Positions 25,353-34,029 are shown, numbered from the stretch's first letter. The stretch is 64,000 nt of DNA from Poriferisodalis sp965208925 (GCF_965208925.1 NZ_OZ242364.1:2728001-2792000), one strand, 5' to 3'. The notes: a model not told the origin generated them from the sequence alone. Made by a program: numbers and translations.

Positions 25353-26486
25353 CTAGAAGACGCCGGGGATGATCCGGTACGGCACCCGGGCCTGGTATTC
25401 GGCCCATTTCTCTTCGCCGTATTTCTCGGCGCAGACCTTGTCGTCTTCGAATTGGCGGGGCACGAAGAAGGTCACGATGAGGATCAAGTAGCTCCAGGCC
25501 CACAGGTTGGTGAAGTGCCCGAACACCAGCGCGTTGGACAGCCCGTAGAGGGCTTCGCCGGAGTAGCCGAAGTGCCTCGCCTTCCCCCAGAACCCGCTGC
25601 AGAGGATCTTGCGGTCGCCGGCCACGATGATCTCCGGTTTGATGCCGAGGAAGGGGCGATCGGGCCAGCGCTTGAAGGTGTACTTCTGCATGTTGGAGCC
25701 ACGTGAGATCACCCAGCCCGCCACGAACAGCACGGCGCTGCCGATCAGCCAGAAGTACATCCAGCCGCCGACCCAGCCTGGGTCGGGATGTTTCGCCAAG
25801 CCCCACAGCGGCAGCACGAACATCCAGCCCCACACGAACGGTCCGCCCCAGACGAGCTTGAATCCGACGTTCTCGTGGATGAGGTCGTAGGTGTAGAGCT
25901 GCACCCGCTCCCACACGAAGTAGTCGAAGACGTAGAAGGAGTTGATGGCGACGTAGAGGATCAGGCCGGGGTTGACGTCATCGACGAAGTCGACATGCCA
26001 TGCGAGTCCCGACCAGGCGTTGAGCGACAGCATCGTGCCGCCGACGATGTAGAAGTACATCTTGAGGTCGAAGCGGTTGTTGAAGAACTGCAGCTCTTGT
26101 GCGCGGCCGAGATAGAACGCCTTGAGCGGGTTCTTGTGCTCGCCGGGGGGCTGGGTGAACACCACGAAGACGGTCGCGATGGCGGCGATGATCACGCCGC
26201 CGGCGATCGCGTACATGGTCGACTCGTAGAACCACTCCCGCGGCAGGCCGAACAGCTCGAACGCCCAGATGATGTGCGCCAGGACGAACACCAGGATGCC
26301 GTTGAGCCGGTAGCTGCGGGGCTCGCCTGTCTCACGGTTGGTGGCGTAGCCCGTCACGCGCCGGGCAGGCAGGATCATGTGCGCCACGAAGACGAAGGCG
26401 CAGACGAACAGCGGTGTGAGGAAACCCAGCACCGCCTCGCCGGCAGTCAGCTTGAACAGATGGTCGATGCCGAGCCAGTCGATCAT
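25353..26486 (-). CDS. ERG4/ERG24-type sterol reductase-like membrane protein, copy 1
   Basis: 377 residues, the same length as its neighbour and similar throughout ('RAQELQFFNNRFDLKMYFYI' against 'RAQEMQFFNNRIDLKMYFYV'). The reductase signature is changed at one place: 'GFWGKARHFGYSGEALYGLS', where copy 2 has the standard 'RHPNYMGE'. The ending is 'EKWAEYQARVPYRIIPGVF'. ATG 26486 has an AAGGGGTG SD; a GTG three codons earlier is less likely. The pair reads as a duplication followed by divergence, perhaps with separate substrates or a heteromer. The gene is divergent from the UGA-containing redoxin. Confidence 0.8.
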   Translation of the reverse strand: MIDWLGIDHLFKLTAGEAVLGFLTPLFVCAFVFVAHMILPARRVTGYATNRETGEPRSYRLNGILVFVLAHIIWAFELFGLPREWFYESTMYAIAGGVIIAAIATVFVVFTQPPGEHKNPLKAFYLGRAQELQFFNNRFDLKMYFYIVGGTMLSLNAWSGLAWHVDFVDDVNPGLILYVAINSFYVFDYFVWERVQLYTYDLIHENVGFKLVWGGPFVWGWMFVLPLWGLAKHPDPGWVGGWMYFWLIGSAVLFVAGWVISRGSNMQKYTFKRWPDRPFLGIKPEIIVAGDRKILCSGFWGKARHFGYSGEALYGLSNALVFGHFTNLWAWSYLILIVTFFVPRQFEDDKVCAEKYGEEKWAEYQARVPYRIIPGVF

Positions 26487-26615
26487 GAGCAACACCCCTT
26501 TTCACGAATGCATGCGCCGACCGCCAGTATTGCCTTCAGCGGTGTGCAGCGGAGGGACTCGACGGAGCATTCGACGGTAGTGTCCTGCGGCAATGGCAGA
26601 AAGGTGCGGCAACCG

Positions 26616-27104
26616 ATGAAGCTCGACAGCGGAGACAAGTTCCCTGAGCTCACCCTGAGCGACCTCGACGATGAGCAGGTCACGATCCCCGACGTCTTCG
26701 GCGACGGCTGGGGCGTGGTGCTGGTGTACCGGGGCCACTGGTGACCGTACTGCCGTCAACAGTTGGTTGACTTCGACGGCGCCGGCTCGCTGCTCAAGAC
26801 GCTGGGCGCCAGCGTTGTGGCGCTCTCCGTGGACGACAAAGAGACCACGCAGCGGCTGTCAGACGGCTTGCAGCTGCGCACGGTGAAGATGCTGCACAGC
26901 GCTGACATGGCCGAGGTGTCGTCGCTCACCGGTGCCTACACCGAGGAGGCGCGAGGCATCCTGCACGCCACCGGGTTCATCCTGTCCCCAAGTGGCAAGG
27001 TGGCCCAGGCGTGCTACTCGACCGGGCCCATCGGTCGGTTCACTGCACTCGACACCATGCGCATCATCCGATTCGTGCAGCAGATGCGGGAGCGGCAGGG
27101 CTAG
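26616..27104 (+). CDS. Redoxin (AhpC/TSA-like) selenoprotein, in-frame UGA at the active site
   Basis: A 162-residue thioredoxin-fold peroxiredoxin-like protein if UGA 26742-26744 is read as selenocysteine (residue 43). The active site reads 'VLVYRGHW-U-PYCRQQL', a UxxC motif; Cys homologs of this redoxin family have 'RGxWCPYC' at the same place. The frame is open and conserved on both sides: 'MKLDSGDKFPELTLSDL' before, and 'TGFILSPSGKVAQACYSTGP' after. A SECIS-like hairpin lies at the expected distance. It should act as a thiol or selenol peroxidase or disulphide oxidoreductase in the cytosol. Automatic annotation would split it into a 42-residue stub and a downstream piece beginning at a TTG (26763). 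It is monocistronic, with a divergent promoter region 26487-26615. Confidence 0.85.
26755..26771 (+). promoter_or_regulatory. Bacterial SECIS-like stem-loop
   Basis: GTCAAC-AGTTG-GTTGAC: a perfect 6-bp stem with a 5-nt loop, beginning 10 nt after the UGA. Known bacterial SECIS elements have a short stem-loop about 11 nt after UGA with G and U in the apical loop, bound by SelB. Both the spacing and the loop fit. A competing pairing GCCGTC/GACGGC (26752-26757 with 26775-26780) is also possible. Confidence 0.7.
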
Positions 27105-27120
27105 CCGCCCCGTGCTGATC

Positions 27121-27168
27121 GCTGGGCGGTTACCCGCCTACGTGTCTCTTGCTGGGCGGTTACCCGCC
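27121..27168. repeat. Tandem 18-nt repeat, each unit a hairpin
   Basis: The 18-mer gctgggcggttacccgcc occurs at 27121-27138 and 27151-27168. Each unit folds as GGCGG-TTAC-CCGCC. The pair lies between convergent genes, and the second unit overlaps the stop codon of the minus-strand thioesterase, so it probably serves as a bidirectional terminator. Confidence 0.6.
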
Positions 27169-27510
27169 CACGATGAACCGCTGGTGTGTGCCCTCGGAGA
27201 TGAGCGTGTCGCCGTGGGTGACCTTGATGTCGAAAACGAGGCGGCGGCGGTCGATCTCGCTGATCTCGCCCGACACCACCACCTCCTCGCCTGAGGACAC
27301 CGCGGCTTGGTGACTCACGCAGATGTGGATCCCCACGGTGGTTTGGTTCTCCTCGAGGTGCGGTTGGACGCCGAACAGACACGTGCCCTCGATGAGCCGG
27401 ACCATGTCAGGGGTGGACAGCACCTTGTTGGGCAGGTGCGGCGGTGACATCTCGTCGGTGACCCGGTGTGTCTCGCTGACACCGAATCCGACCTCTAAGG
27501 CTGCGCTCAT
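27160..27510 (-). CDS. Thioesterase-like hot-dog protein (FlK type)
   Basis: 116 residues, the size of a single hot-dog domain. The pattern 'VLSTPDMVRLIEGTCLFGVQ' followed by 'NQTTVGIHICVSHQAAVSSG' and 'VVVSGEISEIDRRRLVFDIK' matches the fluoroacetyl-CoA-thioesterase-like family: Thr and Glu of the active site sit in the first helix, and 'TVGIHICVSHQAA' is the central strand. It likely hydrolyses a small acyl-CoA as a dimer. The start is ATG 27510; the longer frame upstream overlaps the nitrobindin gene and has no support. It is divergent from the nitrobindin gene with 63 bp between. Confidence 0.8.
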   Translation of the reverse strand: MSAALEVGFGVSETHRVTDEMSPPHLPNKVLSTPDMVRLIEGTCLFGVQPHLEENQTTVGIHICVSHQAAVSSGEEVVVSGEISEIDRRRLVFDIKVTHGDTLISEGTHQRFIVGG

Positions 27511-27573
27511 GGCGGCAGACCCTAGAGGTTGCGCTCGGGCTTGGCCGCAGAGTCCGCCTACTAGCTTGCGGGA

Positions 27574-28077
27574 ATGGCAGAGCTGCACCCGAACTGTGTG
27601 CCCCTCGCCCCGCTGCTGGGAACCTGGCAGGGCGGCGGCACAGGCCAGTACCCGACCATCGACGACTTCTCCTATACCGAGGAGCTGACGTTCGGCCACG
27701 TGGGCAAGCCGTTCGTGTCGATGATCCAGCGCACTCGCAACGCCGTCACCGGCGAGCCGCTCCACTCGGAGGCGGGCTACCTGCGGGCGGTGGGCGACGG
27801 CCAGATCGAGCTCTCGCTGGCACAGCCGTCGGGCGTCACCGAGATCTGCCTCGGGATGGTGCGCACCACCGCCGACGGCCTGGCGATCGAGCTGGAAAGC
27901 GAGCACGTGGGGCTGAGCCCCACCGCCAAGGAGGTCACCTCGGTGCGACGGGAGCTGAGCATCGTCGGGCTGGGTTCCGGCGAGGGTCCCACGCTGGTCT
28001 CCGAGCTGTGGATGGCCGCCGTGGGGCACGGCGAACTGCTGCACCATCTTCGAGGCGAACTGACCCTGCAGGCCTGA
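27574..28077 (+). CDS. Nitrobindin-type heme-binding beta-barrel protein
   Basis: 167 residues, one ten-stranded barrel. The N-terminal signature 'GTWQGGGTGQYPTI' (16-29) matches the nitrobindin GxWxGxGxGxYPTI motif. The following strands include 'YTEELTFGHVGKPFVSMIQR' and the C-terminal strand holds 'LHHLRGELTL', whose histidine is in the position of the proximal heme ligand. Family members isomerise peroxynitrite and bind NO through ferric heme. The gene is monocistronic. The region 28078-28289 after it contains nothing I recognise. Confidence 0.88.
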   Translation: MAELHPNCVPLAPLLGTWQGGGTGQYPTIDDFSYTEELTFGHVGKPFVSMIQRTRNAVTGEPLHSEAGYLRAVGDGQIELSLAQPSGVTEICLGMVRTTADGLAIELESEHVGLSPTAKEVTSVRRELSIVGLGSGEGPTLVSELWMAAVGHGELLHHLRGELTLQA

Positions 28078-28289
28078 CGCCACCGGATCGGCGCGCAGCA
28101 CACTTCGGAGGCCGCCTGCACACCGGGTTCGACCGGCTGCGACGCCCTACGCTGGCTGCAAGAGGCTGAGCCGGCAGGCGAAGCCGTGGCCCGAGCGGCC
28201 CGTGAGCGGAGCGAACAAGAGCGGGAAGCGAGAGGCAGCGCGACGGACGGCTCACCGCTTGCGCATCCTCGAAGGGCAGAGGGGGAGCG

Positions 28290-30437
28290 ATGTCGCAGCT
28301 GTCGCAGACGAGTGGATCCAACGGGGCAAGCGCATCGAACGGCGCAGGTGTGGCTGAGTACGGTGCGCCGACGGCCGCCGGCCGGCCCGACGTGGACGAT
28401 GAAACGCTCGCTGCCGCAGTTGCCGTGGCCAACATCCCGACGCTGCTGATGGTGCTGGTCCAGATGACCGGCGAGCTTCACTGGCTGGACGAGCCGTATC
28501 GCCCCCAGCGCCAGCCCGGCTTGGGGGACAACGACACCGGCGGTCTCGCACCTTCCCATCAGCAGGAGGTGCGCGACGCCGCCCTCGAGGCCATCGCGGC
28601 ATGGCGCGACGGCCGCCCGATGGCGATTCCCGAGCCCGATGACGCACTGATCGTGCGCATGCTCAGCACGGCGATGGGCGAGCATGTGCCCGATGAGTAC
28701 GGCGCCTTCACCGCCGCCCAGCTCGGCCTCGCCAAGTTCCTGGATCACGACGCCATCGATGTCCCTGCCGGCTTCAAGGTGCTGGTGATCGGCGCCGGCG
28801 CCTCGGGGCTGTGCGCTGCCATCAACCTGAAGCAGGCCGGCGTGCCCTTCGAGATGGTCGAGCGCAACGGCACGGTGGGCGGCGTGTGGTGGGAGAACCG
28901 CTACCCGGGTGCCGGCGTCGACACGCCGAACCACCTCTACTCGTACTCGTTCGCGCCGCACGACTGGAAGATGTACTTCTGCTTGCGCGACGAGCTGCAC
29001 GGCTACCTCGAGAAGGTGGCGGACGATTTCGATGTGCGCGACGGAATCCGCTTCAACACGTCAGTGGAGCGCATCAGCTACGACGCCGAGCGTCAGGTCT
29101 GGCGGGCCGAGGTGCGCCATGTGGCTGACAATGAAGGTCGCTGGGAGACCGGACGGCTGGGGCTGAGCGCCACACCCGACGAGACCGGACTGCGGCGGCG
29201 GGACGACGGAGCGGCGACCGCTCCCGGCGCGAACGGCCATGCACAGGGCGCCGACGGGCCCGCCGAGATCATCGAAGCGAACGTCGTCATCAGCGCCGCC
29301 GGCATCTTCAACCCGCCGATCCGCCCCAACATCGACGGTCTGGAGACCTGGAGCGGCGAGACCTGGCACACGTCGCGCTGGCCCGCCGGCGCCGATGTCA
29401 GCGGCAAGCGGGTGGCGATTGTGGGCAACGGGGCGAGCTGCATGCAGACTGCCCCCGAGATCCAGAACGACGTGGAGTCGCTCACGATCTACCAGCGCTC
29501 CAACCATTGGGCAGCGCCTTTCGAGCAGTTCCGCAAGCCGGTGCCCGACGCCATGCGAACCCTGTTCGAAGCGGTGCCGCTGTACCGGGCCTGGTACCGG
29601 GTGCGCTTGGGCTGGACGTTCAACGACCGCATCCACACGGCCCTGCAGAAGGACCCCGACTGGGAGCACCCTAAGCGCTCCCTCAACGCGCAGAACGACG
29701 CCCACCGCGCCTACTTCACCCGGTACGTGATCGACGAACTGGGCGACCGGGCCGACGAGCTGGCAGACCGGGTGCTGCCCACCTACCCGCCATTCGGCAA
29801 ACGCATGTTGATGGACAATGGCTGGTACCGGATGCTGCGCAACCCCAATGTGGAGTTGGTCGACAACCCGATCGCCGAGATCTCCGGCCAGACGATCCGC
29901 ACTGCGGACGGCACCGAACGGGAAGCCGACGTGCTGGTGCTGGCCACCGGCTTCGACGTGCTGCGGTTCATCACCACCTACGAGGCAACTGGTCGCTCGG
30001 GCCGCAGCCTGCGCGAGTCGTGGGGCGATGACGACGCCAGCGCCTACTTGGGCACGGTCACCCCGGACTTTCCCAATTTCTTCACGCTGTACGGACCCAA
30101 CTTGCAGCCCGGACACGGCGGCAGCCTGATCTTCGTGGTGGAGATGCAGGTGCGCTACGTGATGGACATGATCGCCAAGATGTGCGCCGAAGGCCTCGGC
30201 TCGGTGGAGGTGCGCCGGGACGTGCATGATGCATACCGCGGCCGGGTCGACGAAGCGCACGAACACATGGTGTGGACCCATCCGGGCATGACCAGCTACT
30301 ACCGCAACGAGGCCGGCCGCATCGTGGTCAACTCGCCGTGGCGCAACGTCGACTACTTCGACATGACCAAAGAAGCCGACCTCGACGACTACGTCTGCGA
30401 ACCCCGAGCTGCCGACCGCGAACTCGTCGCCGACTGA
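28290..30437 (+). CDS. Flavin-containing Baeyer-Villiger-type monooxygenase
   Basis: 715 residues with a roughly 150-residue N-terminal extension, as in 4-hydroxyacetophenone monooxygenases. The FAD-binding motif is 'VLVIGAGASGLCAAINLKQA' (165-184), followed by 'GTVGGVWWENRYPGAGVDTP'. The Baeyer-Villiger fingerprint FxGxxxHxxxW is represented by 'TWSGETWHTSRWP', with Trp in place of Phe. The NADPH motif is 'VAIVGNGASCMQTAPEIQND'. A low-complexity Gly/Ala insert (about 305-325) interrupts the first FAD domain. The enzyme would insert one oxygen from O2 into a ketone, giving an ester or lactone. SD gaggggga lies just ahead of the ATG. Confidence 0.9.
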   Translation: MSQLSQTSGSNGASASNGAGVAEYGAPTAAGRPDVDDETLAAAVAVANIPTLLMVLVQMTGELHWLDEPYRPQRQPGLGDNDTGGLAPSHQQEVRDAALEAIAAWRDGRPMAIPEPDDALIVRMLSTAMGEHVPDEYGAFTAAQLGLAKFLDHDAIDVPAGFKVLVIGAGASGLCAAINLKQAGVPFEMVERNGTVGGVWWENRYPGAGVDTPNHLYSYSFAPHDWKMYFCLRDELHGYLEKVADDFDVRDGIRFNTSVERISYDAERQVWRAEVRHVADNEGRWETGRLGLSATPDETGLRRRDDGAATAPGANGHAQGADGPAEIIEANVVISAAGIFNPPIRPNIDGLETWSGETWHTSRWPAGADVSGKRVAIVGNGASCMQTAPEIQNDVESLTIYQRSNHWAAPFEQFRKPVPDAMRTLFEAVPLYRAWYRVRLGWTFNDRIHTALQKDPDWEHPKRSLNAQNDAHRAYFTRYVIDELGDRADELADRVLPTYPPFGKRMLMDNGWYRMLRNPNVELVDNPIAEISGQTIRTADGTEREADVLVLATGFDVLRFITTYEATGRSGRSLRESWGDDDASAYLGTVTPDFPNFFTLYGPNLQPGHGGSLIFVVEMQVRYVMDMIAKMCAEGLGSVEVRRDVHDAYRGRVDEAHEHMVWTHPGMTSYYRNEAGRIVVNSPWRNVDYFDMTKEADLDDYVCEPRAADRELVAD

Positions 30438-30491
30438 TTGAAGTCAGTCGAAATTCAATGGGGTCACACTAAGACGCACGGCTACGTTCAG

Positions 30492-30553
30492 CAGAGGGGC
30501 GGGGCCGTCGAAATGCCAAAATCGTCCACTCTGGCGACGGTCCCCGCCCTCTG
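30492..30553. terminator. Long imperfect inverted repeat between convergent genes
   Basis: Arms of 19 nt (30492-30510 and 30535-30553) are complementary apart from single-base bulges: cagaggggcggggccgtcg against cgacggtccccgccctctg, around a 24-nt loop. It lies between the stops of the monooxygenase (plus) and threonine aldolase (minus). It may be a bidirectional terminator, though the loop is long for one. Confidence 0.5.
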
Positions 30554-30594
30554 ACAGTGCATCGTAGCAATCGTCCATGTCATGAGGGCCGGAA

Positions 30595-31599
30595 TTAGGA
30601 CGCGAGTTCGGCGGCAATCGCCTCGATCGCTTTGTCGACATCGGCTTCGGAGACGTCGAGATGCACCACCATGCGCGAGCGGCCGAAACGCCAGTCGGCC
30701 AGCACGCCGCGACCCTCGACACGTTTGCCGAGTGTCGGATCGTTCTGGTCGAGCTGCGAGAACACCATGTTGGTGTTGCACCCGGTGACGGTGATGCCCT
30801 CGACGGCGTCGAGACCGGCCGCGAGGCGCGCAGCGTTGGCGTGATCGTCGGCCAACCGGTCGATGTGATGCTGCAGGGCATACAGGCCACCCGCGGCGAT
30901 GATTCCGGCCTGACGCATGCCGCCCCCGAGCACCTTGCGCCAGCGTCGAGCCGCTGAGACCAGTTCCTCAGTGCCGCACAGCACTGAACCCACCGGGGCG
31001 CCGAGGCCCTTGGACAGGCACACCGAAACAGTGTCGAATGGCGCGGCGACCTCGGCGGGGGACAAGCCCAGCGATACTGCGGCGTTCCACAGCCGGGCGC
31101 CGTCGAGGTGCAGCCCAAGCCCGTGACGATCGGCGAAGTCACGCGCAGCTTGGTGCTGCTGGGTCGTCAGCACCTTGCCGTCGATGGTGTTCTCGAGGCA
31201 CAACAGCTTGGTGCGGGCGAAGTGGCTGTTGTCGGGCTTCACTGCCTCTTCAGCCGCTTCGAGGTCGACCATGCCGGTCTCGTCGGTGGGCACGGGCTGG
31301 GGCTGGATGCTGCCCAGCACTGCTGCGCCGCCGCCCTCGTACATGTAGGTGTGGGCGTGATGGCCCACGATGTACTCGTCGCCTCGTTCGCAGTGCGCCA
31401 GCAGCCCGCACAGGTTGGACTGGGTGCCGCTGGGTACGTACAGCGCCGCGGTCTTGCCAAGCAGTTCGGCGGTGCAGTGCTCCAGCTCGTTGACCGTGGG
31501 ATCGTCGCCCCAGACGTCATCGCCGACTTCGGCTGCAGCCATGGCGGCGCGCATCTCCGGCGTCGGCTTGGAGACAGTGTCTGAGCGCAGGTCGATCAC
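30595..31599 (-). CDS. ltaE: Low-specificity L-threonine aldolase
   Basis: 334 residues, PLP-dependent fold type I. It splits threonine or allo-threonine into glycine and acetaldehyde. The start 'IDLRSDTVSKPTPEM' is the family N-terminus, so GTG 31599 is chosen over an upstream GTG that would add 12 residues. Other markers are 'GDDVWGDDPTVNELE', 'VPSGTQSNLCGLLAHC', 'HLDGARLWNAA' (Asp166) and the PLP lysine in 'VCLSKGLGAPVGS' (Lys197). It reads in the same direction as the amidohydrolase upstream, which ends 82 bp upstream of it (minus strand). Regulation is not visible. Confidence 0.92.
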   Translation of the reverse strand: MIDLRSDTVSKPTPEMRAAMAAAEVGDDVWGDDPTVNELEHCTAELLGKTAALYVPSGTQSNLCGLLAHCERGDEYIVGHHAHTYMYEGGGAAVLGSIQPQPVPTDETGMVDLEAAEEAVKPDNSHFARTKLLCLENTIDGKVLTTQQHQAARDFADRHGLGLHLDGARLWNAAVSLGLSPAEVAAPFDTVSVCLSKGLGAPVGSVLCGTEELVSAARRWRKVLGGGMRQAGIIAAGGLYALQHHIDRLADDHANAARLAAGLDAVEGITVTGCNTNMVFSQLDQNDPTLGKRVEGRGVLADWRFGRSRMVVHLDVSEADVDKAIEAIAAELAS

Positions 31600-31680
31600 G
31601 GGCGCAAGCCTGCCATGCGTTCTGCCGGTCACCACACCGGCGACGGGTACCGCGCGTGTGCCGGCAGCAGCAGCCGGTGA

Positions 31681-33354
31681 TCAGCCCTTGCCGTTGCGCA
31701 GCAGCTTGCCGGGAAGCGGACCGTGCGGGTCGACCGCATCGGCGCCGTCCCGGCGGATCACGGTGCCGTTCACGACCACCGCGTCGATGCCCTTCGCATC
31801 GGAGATCAGCCGATCGGCCCCGGCGGGCAGGTCGTACACCCGGCGCTTGCCCAGGTGGCCGATCTCGTCGGCGTCGAACACCACGACGTCGGCAGGCTTG
31901 CCGTCGGCCAGCGTTCCCCGGTCGGTGATGCCGAACACTTCGGCCGGCCGCTGGGTGAGCATGTGAATGGCCGTCTCGAGGTCGAAGCTCTGCCGGCCTC
32001 GCACGAAGGTCTGCAGGAACTCCGTGGAGTACTTGGCGTCGCAGAGCTGGCTGGCGTGCGCCCCGGCATCGGAAAGCCCGATCACCGTGGTCGGGTGGTG
32101 CAGCAGCTCGTCGATGTCGTCGGGGTCGTGGTTGATCACGTCCTGGACGATGCGCATGTCCAAGTCGGCTTCGAGCGCCACATCGAGCACCCAGTCCACC
32201 GGGTCCTGGCCGGCCTCGTCGGCCAGCTCCTGGACGTTGTGGCCCTCGAGCTCGGGGCGGATGGGCAGCCAGCTGACTTCGGTGCGTGCCCAGCGGTCGC
32301 CGATCTTGCCGCCGGTGCCGGCCTTCTCCTTGAACTCGGCACGCCAGTCCGGGTCGGCGTAGTACTGCTTGCGGCCTTCCAGGTCGCTCTGGGACACCGG
32401 GGTGAAGCAGCGCAGCGCCTCGTAGATGAACGGCGCCTTCCAGCTCATCTCGAACTGGATCGGCTGCACGGCCACCTGGGGGAACACCGGCAGGCCCCGA
32501 TCGGCGATCTCGCGAGCCCGCTCCAGCTCGGCACGGTGACTGCCCGGTCCGCGGGCCGAGCCCAGCAACGCGGTCCAACTCACATGCGCTCCCGTGGTCT
32601 CGGCGATGCGAGCGAACTCGTCGTGGCTGAGGCCCCGTCCGACGGTGGCCTGCATGACGCCGCCCGCGTCGCCGAGCGCCTGGGCGATCTCGACGATCTC
32701 GTCGGTGGTCGCGGCCCGGCTGGGGACCGGACGCCCTTCGTAGCCCACATGGGTGGCCGCCTTGGAGGTCGCGAATCCGAGCGCGCCGGCCCGCAGCGCC
32801 TCCGCCACGAGGTCTCGCTGGGCGGCGATCTCTTCGGGCGTGCCTTCGCGCTCGGTGGCCTCTTCGCCCATGACGTACATGCGTGCCGCGGTGTGGCCGA
32901 TGAGCGCCGCCATGTTGACCGCCGCACCGTTCGACTCGAGCGCATCGAGATACTCGGGGAACGTCTCGAATCCCCAGTCGCCCAGACCGGCTCGCAGCGC
33001 GTCGACGCTCATGCCCTCGACGTTCTCGAGCGTGCGCATGATGAGGTCACGGTGCTCGGGCCGCGTGGGCGCCACCGAGAAGCCGCAGTTCCCCATCACG
33101 ATGGTGGTCACGCCGTGCCAGGGCGAGCAGCTCACCAGCCGGTCCCACATGATCTGGGCGTCGTAGTGGGTGTGGATGTCGACGAAGCCAGGGCACACGA
33201 TGCGCCCCGTGGCGTCGATGGTCTCGGCGGCGTCGGCGGGTGCCGTGCCGAGCGCCACGACCTTGCCGTCGGAGATGCCCACATCGCCGACGTAGCGGGG
33301 CGCTCCCGTCCCGTCGATGATCGTCCCGCCCGTGATCTTCAGGTCATATGCCAT
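31681..33354 (-). CDS. N-acyl-D-amino-acid deacylase-family amidohydrolase
   Basis: 557 residues, amidohydrolase superfamily, D-aminoacylase/dihydroorotase-like branch. Zinc ligands are in 'GFVDIHTHYDAQ' (His61, His63). 'VMGNCGFSVAP' gives the metal-bridging Cys90 typical of D-aminoacylases instead of a carboxylated lysine. 'IGHTAARMYVMG', 'VGLSDAGAH'-type 'TVIGLSDAGAHASQLCD' provides the catalytic Asp, and the end is the small beta-sandwich ('GTLADGKPADVVVFD'). It would release D-amino acids from N-acyl forms, which fits a peptide- and amine-consuming lifestyle. ATG 33354 starts the standard 'YDLKITGGTIIDGTG' strand. Confidence 0.88.
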   Translation of the reverse strand: MAYDLKITGGTIIDGTGAPRYVGDVGISDGKVVALGTAPADAAETIDATGRIVCPGFVDIHTHYDAQIMWDRLVSCSPWHGVTTIVMGNCGFSVAPTRPEHRDLIMRTLENVEGMSVDALRAGLGDWGFETFPEYLDALESNGAAVNMAALIGHTAARMYVMGEEATEREGTPEEIAAQRDLVAEALRAGALGFATSKAATHVGYEGRPVPSRAATTDEIVEIAQALGDAGGVMQATVGRGLSHDEFARIAETTGAHVSWTALLGSARGPGSHRAELERAREIADRGLPVFPQVAVQPIQFEMSWKAPFIYEALRCFTPVSQSDLEGRKQYYADPDWRAEFKEKAGTGGKIGDRWARTEVSWLPIRPELEGHNVQELADEAGQDPVDWVLDVALEADLDMRIVQDVINHDPDDIDELLHHPTTVIGLSDAGAHASQLCDAKYSTEFLQTFVRGRQSFDLETAIHMLTQRPAEVFGITDRGTLADGKPADVVVFDADEIGHLGKRRVYDLPAGADRLISDAKGIDAVVVNGTVIRRDGADAVDPHGPLPGKLLRNGKG

Positions 33355-33501
33355 GCCGCTCACCCCATGCCTGCTGCGTACGCGCTGCACACCCCCGGGC
33401 TGGTCTGCCCGAGGCTGGAAGAACACGCTAGTCGCGCCCCCTGCATCGGTCCCTGAGTGCACCGGTGCCGGCAGGGACTTCCGTCTGCCTAGGGTGCAGC
33501 C

Positions 33502-34029
33502 ATGAGCGAGACGAGCCTGCCCGACGAGCTGGTGAACCGGGTGACGTGGAAGATCCCCAATGCGCTTGCGCTGGTGGGATCGAGAGCCGGCGACGAGCGC
33601 AATGCCATGACGACGAGCTGGATCACGCAGCTCTCGATGGAGCCCGTCATCATCGGCATCGGCGTCGAGAACACCGCTGTCACCCACCGGCTGATCACCG
33701 ACGGGGGCTCGTTCACGGTGAACCTGTGGGACGCCGAGAACACCCGGCCGTTCGTCAAGTTCTCCAAGCCAGCGGCCTACGAAGCCGTCGATGATGGCAC
33801 CGGCAGCGGCACCCTCAACGGCTGGCCGGTGTACGAGGCCGCCACTGGCGCGCCCGTGTTCGTCGATTCGGCTGCCTGGATGGACTGCGAAGTGCGGCAC
33901 AGCGTGAACCTGGGCACCCACACGCTGTTCATGGGCGAATTGGTCGCGGCCGGCATCAACAACGACGACGTTCGGCTCGCCTCCATGTCTGACACCCGCA
34001 TGAAATACGGCGGCGTCAAGCGCCACTGA
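33502..34029 (+). CDS. Flavin reductase-like FMN-binding protein
   Basis: 175 residues, split-barrel flavin reductase fold. The FMN-contact segment 'KIPNALALVGSRAGDERNAM' leads to 'TTSWITQLSMEPVIIGIGVE' and 'GGSFTVNLWDAENTRPFVKF'. The family uses FMN with NAD(P)H, often to supply reduced flavin to a two-component monooxygenase. No oxygenase partner lies next to it; the nearest flavoenzyme is 3 kb away. ATG 33502. The 147 bp to the divergent amidohydrolase should contain both promoters, but I cannot pick out the elements. Confidence 0.85.
   Translation: MSETSLPDELVNRVTWKIPNALALVGSRAGDERNAMTTSWITQLSMEPVIIGIGVENTAVTHRLITDGGSFTVNLWDAENTRPFVKFSKPAAYEAVDDGTGSGTLNGWPVYEAATGAPVFVDSAAWMDCEVRHSVNLGTHTLFMGELVAAGINNDDVRLASMSDTRMKYGGVKRH

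Noticed and set aside
26763..27104. Separate small gene starting at TTG downstream of the UGA in the redoxin
   Set aside because: It lacks the first strand and active site of the fold, has no SD, and continues the upstream frame exactly; UGA readthrough explains both parts.
31723..33456. 577-codon plus-strand frame opposite the D-aminoacylase-family gene
   Set aside because: The minus-strand frame has complete zinc-ligand and catalytic motifs; the plus-strand frame has none.
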